A DNA stretch of 64,000 nt from Phocoena phocoena (lineage: Eukaryota; Chordata; Mammalia; Artiodactyla; Phocoenidae), in NCBI RefSeq assembly GCF_963924675.1, contig NC_089238.1, positions 41,186,879-41,250,878 on the forward strand. Direction: 5' to 3'. Positions 56,053 through 64,000 of this stretch are shown piece by piece. A model generated the notes under the pieces. That model had not been told where the DNA came from. It saw only the letters and a program-made list of their open reading frames with translations, and ran no database searches. Each line of letters begins with the position of its first letter. The first letter of the stretch is position 1. Position numbers and translations under genes: made by a program.

Positions 56053-59000
56053 GAAAGGGTTTGTGCACACAAGTGCGAAGGCTGGGCCTCAGCCTGGCTC
56101 CAGGAAGTGCCCGCGGTGCCAAAGAGCGGTCGGAGGTGCGCAGGCCTCGGTGCTGGGGAAGGAAGAAACGCGTCTCCCCCATCCCCGGCCCCAGCTCCCG
56201 AGAGCGGCTCCCCGGCACTGAGCCGGATGGTCCTGGCAAGGAGCCTCACCCCTACCGCACGTGAGGCCTGCCACCTCTTTTCGCCCTTCCCCCTTGACTA
56301 CAGGCCTGTTGCCTGGAGATGTGAGCGTGCTGGCCGGTGGGGGCTAGAGGCAAAAGTGCAATGTGCCTAAGGGAGCCGCAAATTCTCCATCTCTTCTTCG
56401 GACAGCCCTTCGTGGAGGGCTCCCAGCACACTTTCGCCCTGTCGGGCTTGGTGAAGCTCCTTTACGGCGAGTTTCCAGTCCGCCCCGGATTTTCCCGAAT
56501 TCTCCCGTTTATGTGACTAAGAAACTGAAGAAGAATCCGGCGGGAAGAAGGGGCTCCAGCCCGGCAGGAGCAGACACAGAGGGTTGCCAAGCCCGAGACG
56601 GAACTGGGGCGGGAGCCGCACCTCACGCTTTCGGACAAGCTGGGCGCTACGTTCGGACCTTCAGACAACTGAGAGCGTAGAGGAGGCGCCTCCGAGGCCT
56701 TGCCCACTAATTCAAACTGCACCGCGTCCCCATTTGGCGGATAAACAGACTGAGGGCGCCCGGGACACGGCGGCTGGAAGGGAGAGGTAAGTAGACCGGG
56801 TTTCCAGCGGTTTAGAGCGACCAGCCCTTCCCCTTGCGGTGTAGGCGAATGACCACGCTCCGCTGTCCGTGGTAAGACCGCCACCCTACTGCCAACCCGC
56901 TTGACCCCACCCCGGAGGCGCTAAGCCAATCAGGCCCGGGGGGAGGAGGAAATGCGCTCTTCAGGTACCACCCTCCTCTAGATAAGCCTGGAATGTCAAA
57001 TATTTGTTCAGTGGGCGGGGCGCAACCGCTAGTTAAGGCCCCTCCCCCACCCAGCCAGGAGCTCGCGTGCGCCAGGCTAAATCGGGCCTTCCTCCCGGCC
57101 ACGCCCTTGCAGCTAATTGCACGTCACCCCAACAGCACCCCAGCCTCTCCTAAAACTTCCCTGGCGTGCATTGCCCCTTGTCAGTCTCCGGACTGGGCCC
57201 TGCTCCAAGACGACGGAGCCCCGGGCCATCCCGGCGCTACCTGATCTAAATCTCACCCTTCCTGGCCCCCCCATCCATTCAACCTTCAGACCTTCGCGCT
57301 GGGCCCTTCCATATTCTTCCTTCAGCGCGGGTCTCAAAGCCGGGTTCTCGAGGAAGCCTCCCCCTCGAGGTGCCGTCCTGAGCGCATTCCCATTGGAGAG
57401 GCATTCATGCGTGTACAGGTCCCTGTGGGGTAGTAACCCCAAGCGTGGGGCGGCTCCCCCAAAACTCCCGTGCACCTATCCAACCGCCTCCACCTACATG
57501 ACAATTCCCGATGTTTGGACTCTTGAAAAACTAAATTCGTTAAAACAACCTTAGGCCTCCTGCTTTGCTGAGCTCCCTTACTCATCTTCAGATGGGTCCT
57601 CCCAGATCACACCATTAATACTAAACAACCCGCACTCCTGTCCCCCAGCCGGCTCTCATGTCTCCTTTCTGCCAGCACTAAACCAGCTACTAACAAGATA
57701 AATCGTTTATTGTCTCCCTACCCCACCATCCACCCACCCGCGAGAATATCAGATCCTGGAGGAAAGGCTCAACCCCAGAGCCTATCACTGGGCCTGCCAG
57801 GCACAAAGGCTCAAGAATGAATGAATGGTTGACTAAGCTCTCTTCCCGTATCCATGAAAAGTAACCTTCCCTGGGGCCACAGGGCCTTTCACTAGAGTCT
57901 CATCTGTGCCCTTTCCTCCCCTCCCAACACACCCTTGCCCTGGTTAACCTCTGCCCTCCCTCCAAATTTTCCTCTCTCAAGGCACATCCCTCCTTAGCAG
58001 GGGTCCCCACTGTAGTTTGAGATTTCTGTATTTCACTGATAAATGTCCCCCAGCCCCACACCGCTACTAGCTAGTGTTCACGAATCACGAATGAATGAAT
58101 CGGAGATACGGTGCGCGGGAAGAATCAGCGAGGCTCCAACGGCAAACCGTACTCTGGGTACCTGGGAAAAAGGAACTTGGTCCATCGAGCCTGCCCGCAA
58201 GCTAGCGGAATCCTATCCTCACTTCAGCCCTTGGAAGCCTGCCACTAAGGCAGCCGGCGCTCCAGCCGCAGGTATGTGAAAGTCTGGGCAGATACAGGGT
58301 GGGGTTCCTCACCAGGGGAGTGTGGCTCTTCTCGTGGACTTCCAGCGCGTGTAGGAATGGTGTAAAACCCCCTCCTCGCTCCCTCCTGGGAAATATTCCG
58401 CTGTCGAAGAGGATTCGACACTGGGTGCTTGCTTGGCGATCCACACTCGCGACGATCCACACTCGCCGGCCCAGGCCCATCCCCACCCTCGCGGTCAGCG
58501 GCCCCCAGCTGGGCCAGCTGCGACCCTTCCTTACCTCCCAGGCCTCCAGAGTAGCAAGCGCACTAGGTTCCCCTGGGGTTCGCATCTCCACGCCTTTGCC
58601 GCCGAATAGCCTTTGAGTACCCACCAGAGGGCGCACTGACTCTGTAGACGGAGCCAGGTGTTGCGGGGCAGGGAGGAGGAGCTGGCACTGGAAGGCTCGA
58701 CCGGAGGACGCCCCAGGTGAAAGGGGAAGCCCTTGACATCGCCCCCCAGGCCACTTACCTCCCGCTTGAGAGTCTTCGAGGCTCCTGGCTCTCTGGACAT
58801 AGGCCAGGATTTTAAGCTTGGTCTTCAGGGCCCTCAAACTGCTCTGTTACACTTTCACCCACCACTGTGCTCTACACTGCTGTGATTCTTCTGGTCTACA
58901 GACTGCTGCACATGCTAAGCTCCCTGCCTGGAGCACCCACCTACCTCATCATCCCTTTGTTTTCCTGGCACACTCCTACTTATCCATCAAGACCCATCTC

Positions 59001-59569
59001 TAATAATTCTTCTTCCAGGCAGCCTTCCTTGACGCCTAGACCAGGTTAGAGGCCCTGTTCTGGGCCCCTTGCCCCAGGGTTCTGTCATTATTGGATCAGT
59101 GTTGGCCTCTCATGACTCTAGGGAGGCTCTGGCAGCAGAGGAATAGGAGGCTGCTGAGCTGTGACCTTTAGGGAGAATCATTTGCCTCCAAATAGACTTA
59201 GCTGTGGCTACCACACCAGCTTAGAAGCCCGGGTGTTGATTGGGTTGCCCCAAGCCCAGCCGCCCACCTGGTTCACGTAGGGAAGCTTGGAGCTGGGGCG
59301 AGGGAGGGGTGGTTGCAGAGGGCCCAGTTACAGAGGAGGGCAGAGGCTGCTGGCTGGATTCTCACCTGAGGAAGATACCACAACTGGCTTGGCTCCTCAG
59401 TCCCACCTCTAGCCTTTGCTCAGAATGTTCTGCTCCACAGAACACTCTCCCTCTTTCCCAGAATTCACATCCAACCTGTGGACCTCTCAGTCCCTTATCT
59501 TCTTCTCTAGGTCTGACAGGCACCAGGACCCTATCTTGGAAAGGGAGAGGGTTATAGAGAAGGGGGTTC

Positions 59570-59700
59570 ATCACTCATTGATTCAACATATATTAAGCAC
59601 CTGCTGTGTGCCAGGGATTATGCAGGTGGTAACCGAGGAGGACAAATGAGGGGCTTGCTCTTCCAGCAGTTATATTCTAATGGGAGCTAGGCAGGAGCTG
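59570..59700. repeat. L2-like fragment
   Basis: tcattgattcaacatatattaag, cacctgctgtgtgccagg and agttatattctaatggg are in L2 3' end order. Confidence 0.5.
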
Positions 59701-60797
59701 CTTCAAAGCCAGTGATCATGTCTGGGCTGAGACCTAAATCAGTTGGGTCCCCAAAAGTGGGGTCTGCAAAGTGGTCCCAGTGCAACAAGTGCAGAAGTCC
59801 TGAGGGAGAATGAGGATATCCTGTTCTAGGCAGCAAGGAAGCCATTGAGGCTGGAGATGAGAGAGTTGGGGAAGAGGGAGAGTAGAAGTTGGGGGAAACC
59901 AGAATACCCGCCAGGGTCCTCACTCACTGTGAGTGAGATGCATATGATGCATGCAATGAGAGGGTCATAAGTGGGGTTAGGTGGACAGTGATGGGGCCTG
60001 ATTTAATGTTTAATGCCACAGGAATAAGGGCATAAGTTAGGACATCAGTAAGGAGGCTAGTATGGAGATGAGGGTAATGTGGCTTTGGGATGGTAGAGCT
60101 GGCAAAACTTGGTGACCACCTAGTTGTGTGTCTGAGACTCAAGGAGGTATCTTTAGTGCAGGATGACCCGGGGTCTGCAGCCCAGGGGATCATGTGAATG
60201 ATGGGGTCATGGTGAAAATGAGGGAACCTCACCCTCTGACCCCTCTCCATAGTGCCAGCACTGGTTATTACTGACCAGACCTTGGCACCCCCTGCCCCAA
60301 TGGCCATGGTCCTATCATCTTCAGGGCCTATGGGAGTGGGGCAACAGGGAACTGCTCCCAAGAACAGGGCCACCCTTTGAGAAGCCCATGGGCATCTGAG
60401 GCTGCAAGGCTGACAAGACATTCAGACTGTGGCCAGAGTCCAAGGCAGCCCAGGCTGTCCTGATCCGTACCCTACCCCCACTTAACCCGTGGCTCTGGAC
60501 TCCTGCCTGTCCTTGCCCTGGCAGAAGGGTCTCTATTGTCTCCCATACTGGGCTTGCACCAGATTGGTCCTCAGCAGCCCCTCTGCTGGGGCCTGGGATG
60601 GAGGTGAGGGAGGCAGGGGTTTTGAAAGGGGGTCACTGGGCCAGGGTCTGAGGTGGGAGATAGTTGGACCTTAAGGGAGGAGGGTATTCCAACCACGAAT
60701 GTGTTTCACTGAAAGAATATAGGAGGGGCAGGCCAAGATGGTGAGTAGATTCATTGAGGGTCACTGCAGAGAGGCTGGAAACGGTCAGCCGTTGACC

Positions 60798-60873
60798 AAG
60801 AGGAAGAAAGGAAGGAAGAGAGGGAGGGAGGGAAGGAGGAAGGAAGAGAAGGAGGGAGGGAGGAAGGAAGGGG
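60798..60873 (+). repeat. Polypurine (GGAA/GGGA) tract
   Basis: 76 consecutive purines built of ggaa, gaga and ggga units. Such tracts can form triplex DNA; that is general knowledge, not shown here. Confidence 0.9.
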
Positions 60874-61230
60874 CAGGATAGAGGTCTTGGGACCAGCCAG
60901 GGATGACCAGGGTATTGACTGGCTCTCAGGAGGGGGTGTGTGAAGGATCAAGACCTCCAGTCTCCAAACATGCTGGTCACCCTATTCCAGAGTGACACAT
61001 GGTACCAGAATATTACTGGTTGTCAAATCTTTGCCCACTCTATCCGCCCCCGATTCTATGCACAGAGAGTCTGTGTCCTCTCTGGATCCCCGGTTTGCGT
61101 GGGGTGGGAGTGGTAGGGGGACATGAGGTCCCAACACCCCTTCCGGTCTTCAGGGGAACTAACCGATGGGCTGGCACAGGATTGAGGCTCAAGCCCTCTC
61201 TTAACCCGGCGAGCAAACTGTTTAGTCGGC

Positions 61231-61232
<2 letters not shown>

Positions 61233-61269
<37 letters not shown>

Positions 61270-61290
61270 TGTGCGCGCGCGCGCGTGCAC
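61233..61290 (+). repeat. (GT)n followed by (GC)n microsatellite
   Basis: About 17 GT units to 61267, one GA interruption, then gtgtgcgcgcgcgcgcgtgcac. Almost pure purine-pyrimidine alternation. Confidence 0.92.
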
Positions 61291-61559
61291 GGGGCGGTGG
61301 GTGATACTACACTCCAGACCCTGAAACAGGCGGACTGAACTCTCACTGGGAAGCGAAACACGCTGATCTGGCCCCTTCCCGGGCAGACAGCAGGTGGCCC
61401 CTGGGCCAGTGTAGCTTGAACCCAGATGCCCTCGGGGCAGGGTGCAAAGAACCGACTTGGGAGTTGCCCAAAGGTCCTGGTCAGTCTCCTTATGCTCAAG
61501 AACAGCCTGGGACTCACTTCTCCCCTTCTTCCTCTTGCTTTGACCCGGGTAGTTCAGTA

Positions 61560-62000
61560 GCGGCGAGCATTGGACACTGAATTCCCATTCAGCCCGGCGC
61601 ATTCTAGATCCCTCGTCAAGGAGGCGCCAGGAATCGGGGATGAGGGCTGCGCTGCGTGGACTCAGGGTACCGAGGGCTGGGCTGGGTACCCAGCAGACGC
61701 GAGCTGGGTCTGATCAGCTGAGAGCGTGCGCGAAAGCCAGGCTGAGCCTCGGTACATCGATGCGCTCGGCGTGCAGCGCGGTTAAGGGAGTTGGCCAGGG
61801 ATGAGTAGGGGCTGGGCAGCGAACTCCGACTGGGAAGGAGAGTTCCTATTGGCAGGCCGTTTGCAGAAGGCGGGTCCTGATTGGTCCGGCCTCTGTGAAG
61901 GCTGTGAGCGGCGGGGTTAAGCGCGTCGCCGCTGCCAGGGCCTAGGCGCGAGACCCCAGAGCTGAATCCGCGCCTCGGAGCTGGAGCTGCGGTCACTGCC
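61560..62000 (+). promoter_or_regulatory. PLA2G15: PLA2G15 promoter and 5' UTR
   Basis: CpG-rich, TATA-less. Two inverted CCAAT boxes (ATTGG) at 61848-61852 and 61880-61884 are 32 bp apart, the spacing typical of paired NF-Y sites. The transcription start probably lies between them and the start codon at 62001. Confidence 0.65.
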
Positions 62001-62115
62001 ATGGGCCTCCGCCTCTGCCCTCACCGCGCCGCCCTGCTCCCGAGTGGCCTCCTGTTAGTCCTTATGCTCACAGATCTGGCATTCACGGCTGGACGTCCGC
62101 CACCGGTGGTGCTGG
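62001..62115 (+). CDS. PLA2G15: PLA2G15 (lysosomal phospholipase A2 group XV) first coding exon, partial gene
   Basis: PLA2G15 is a lysosomal serine lipase/acyltransferase of the LCAT family. Exon 1 starts at ATG 62001 in a strong context (gccATGg) and encodes MGLRLCPHRAALLPSG, then LLLVLMLTDLAFTAGR and PPPVVL, plus one base before donor GTGAGG at 62116. The Leu-rich stretch (residues 12-30) is a cleavable signal peptide. The human protein begins MGLHLRPYRVGLLPDGLL and has PPVVL at the same place, followed by the PGDLG segment in exon 2. I do not find exon 2 before the window end, so catalytic residues lie beyond 64000. Phase 1 out. Confidence 0.9.
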
Positions 62116-64000
62116 GTGAGGCGCGCGTCCAGTCGTGGGTCCGTTCGCTCGTGCGTCCGGCTGGATGGGGTGCGGGCGGGGCTGTCTGCATCTGCTCTAA
62201 GCACGGGGTGAGGGAGCGTATGATTGTTTTGTCATCTGGGTCGGCCCGTCCACTTCCTGCTATGCTGGGCGCGGTTGTGGTCAAACTCTTGTCATCTTAC
62301 CCTATAGAATATGGGGGTAAGTGGGAGGGTTACCAGCCGTTTGCGCATCGGTACGCCTGTTCATCTCATTCCCAATCCTCGCCTCATCCCCATTTGTTAG
62401 CTGGAAAGACCTAGGCTCTTTGGCCCCACTCCTGAGGGCCGGTAGGAGGTAGGGTGGCTTCGGAGTTGGCCCCCAGGGGCCTCGGCATTGACTTGGGCTT
62501 GGCTTGGACGCTGTCTCCCTCCACCCTTCCAGCCCGACACGTTTCAGAGGGCATTACTGAAAGGGAGCTCTTTGGGGAAGGATTGCTCTCCTAACCTGCC
62601 ACCAGGGCTCTCCCCTAACTTACCAAATATGTGGCATTGGGCCTGAGGGAGGAGGCCCAAGGGAATCTGAGGATGGCTATAGACAGAGGAAGGGGTTGAG
62701 ACAATGGCTATGAACAGATGTCATACTGTACCCTTACTCCTGCCAGACCTACTTGGACTGCGCTATGTTGGGGCTAGGCAACCTCCCCTGCCTACCTCCT
62801 CCTTGCTGCTGGCCCAGGCAACTGTCCAGGAGCCAGTAGTATTTCCTTGTGGTGGGTGTGGCAGGGATGAGACCTCCCTGTCTTGGGGTCTTTGGGTGCC
62901 TCATTCAGGCCATCACTCCCACGAAGAGCTAGTGTGTTGGTGGCCATCCAGGGCTCCTAAAAGCAGAGGCATGCCGAGGTATACATTACATACTGAGTCT
63001 GCTGCAGCATGACCCCCATGCTCTTTCTGCTGGGAGTATTTTAATGGGGATGATGCAGATCACAGAAGGGTAGGGTTAGCAGGCAGTGTGATCCCAGGGG
63101 TCCTCCACCAGGAGCTCTGGGCCAGGAAATGCTCCCAGGGAATGCTGGGCCCAGGTTCACCATGGAGTTTGGGCAGATTTGGCCTTGCCTTCCCTAAGCT
63201 TGCAGGATGATTCCCAGAGGTGAGGTCTGTGCTGGGCAGGCACAGAGAATCCACTGACCCAGTCAGGAAAGGTTTCCTGGAGTACACAGCTGGAGCTGAG
63301 TCCAGGAGAGAGTTCCAGGCAGAGGGAACTACGTATCAGAGGGAGGGAGCTAAGCAGTCCAGGCTCTCTGGAATGGAGTGGGGGAAGGAGTAGATGGTGC
63401 AGGGCTCGTGACTGGTTGGGTCATCTGGACTTTGTCTTGGGGGCCTGCAGGGAGCCTTGTGTGGACCTAAGGAGTACTGAGTATGAAGGGTGTGGCATTG
63501 GGAAGTGTGTGGTCTCTGACCGGACTGGTCCTAGGCCTTTTCACCTGTATTGGTGCTAAATGCACTCATTAATTCATTCAGTTCTTAGTTATCCTAGATC
63601 ACAGCAGAGGAGCCTCGGGTTGTACCTAGAGGCACTGAGCAACTGGAATCGTAACCTGCCCAGCTTCTCAGAGAATGAGGCTATTGGCATTAATCCTGGG
63701 AAACCCCATGGTGGACAGCAGACAAGCTGTTCCTGGACACAGAGCAGGGACCTAACCTTGGCCATCAGAGGATCAGCATCCAAGGGTGACCAGTCTCTGT
63801 GGGTGGGACTCAAATTGGTGGTAGAGGAAGCAGAGGCCAGAGAAGGGATACTGAAGGCCCTGGGTGGGGGAAGGGACTATAGCAAGCTATTTCCACCTCT
63901 CCCAGCCTGTTTCCTTATCTGTAAAGTAGGCATAATAAGGATATTCTTCCCAGTGTTACTTGAGGTGAAAGGCATGTGGATGGCTCTTATCTAGTTCTAG
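62116..64000 (+). other. PLA2G15: PLA2G15 intron 1 (runs off the window)
   Basis: GC-moderate intron. No exon 2 sequence (PGDLGNQLE-like) was found on the + strand. A MIR-like stretch (tttccttatctgtaaagtaggcataataa) lies near 63890-63960. Otherwise I see nothing. Confidence 0.7.

Larger units (their letters stand above)
55681..61560. other. ESRP2-PLA2G15 intergenic region
   Basis: About 5.9 kb between the ESRP2 promoter and the PLA2G15 promoter. CpG is high to about 57,500 and moderate after that. Holds degenerate repeats with AGGTCA half-sites (55840-56052), an L2-like fragment (about 59570-59700), a polypurine tract (60798-60873) and a GT/GC tract (61233-61290). Open frames exist, such as 58202-58837 on the - strand, but none resembles a known protein and none has supporting splice structure. 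Confidence 0.6.

Noticed and set aside
58202..58837. 211-codon open frame on the - strand between ESRP2 and PLA2G15
   Set aside because: No family resemblance, and a competing open frame on the other strand over the same bases. Left as unsupported.
62704..63012. 102-codon open frame in PLA2G15 intron 1, checked as a possible exon 2
   Set aside because: It lacks the PGDLGNQLE-like text expected for PLA2G15 exon 2 and joins exon 1 in no family-consistent way.
1..64000. CRISPR arrays, phage or bacterial defence genes, toxin-antitoxin pairs
   Set aside because: The window is mammalian. Repeats are dispersed SINEs and L1s with irregular spacing, and no prokaryotic protein was seen.

Overview
This window looks like part of a cetacean nuclear genome. 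It carries about thirty tRNA-derived SINEs of the CHR type (heads like cttccctggtggcgcagtgg, bodies with gcggagc and cgcaac blocks, A-rich tails), together with L1 3' ends. I saw no pig PRE-1, no ruminant Bov-tA or BovB and no primate Alu. A hippopotamus cannot be fully excluded. Nothing is bacterial, phage-like or CRISPR-like.

The gene order matches mammalian NFATC3 - ESRP2 - PLA2G15 (human 16q22.1). From 1 to about 48,960 the + strand holds the 3' half of NFATC3: five constitutive internal exons (2168-2340, 6229-6369, 12279-12334, 13638-13764, 20809-21810), an alternative exon that supplies a different C-terminus (36116-36219), and the last exon with a long 3' UTR (46070 to about 48,960). 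ESRP2 lies on the - strand from about 49,060 to 55,374 and is complete: fifteen coding exons encode a 717-residue splicing regulator with three RRMs. NFATC3 and ESRP2 meet tail to tail, with poly(A) signals only about 140 bp apart. After a 6.5-kb intergenic stretch, the CpG-rich promoter and first coding exon (signal peptide) of PLA2G15 start on the + strand at 62001. The window ends inside its first intron.

The landscape changes near 46 kb. The NFATC3 introns are AT-rich and full of SINEs, L1 fragments and older repeats, many with readable target-site duplications. From about 46 kb to the end the DNA is GC-rich and I found no CHR SINE in it.

The three genes are neighbours, not a pathway: a calcium/calcineurin-regulated transcription factor, an epithelial splicing factor and a lysosomal phospholipase. 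I found no wholly new system. The points most worth checking are paired UGCAUG (RBFOX-type) motifs just downstream of the alternative NFATC3 terminal exon, four poly(A)-only insertions with target-site duplications, a retroposed U2 snRNA 5' fragment with its own duplications, SINE pairs stacked at one target site, and an NF-Y-like CCAAT pair 32 bp apart in the PLA2G15 promoter. Exon coordinates were read by hand from splice sites and reading-frame continuity.
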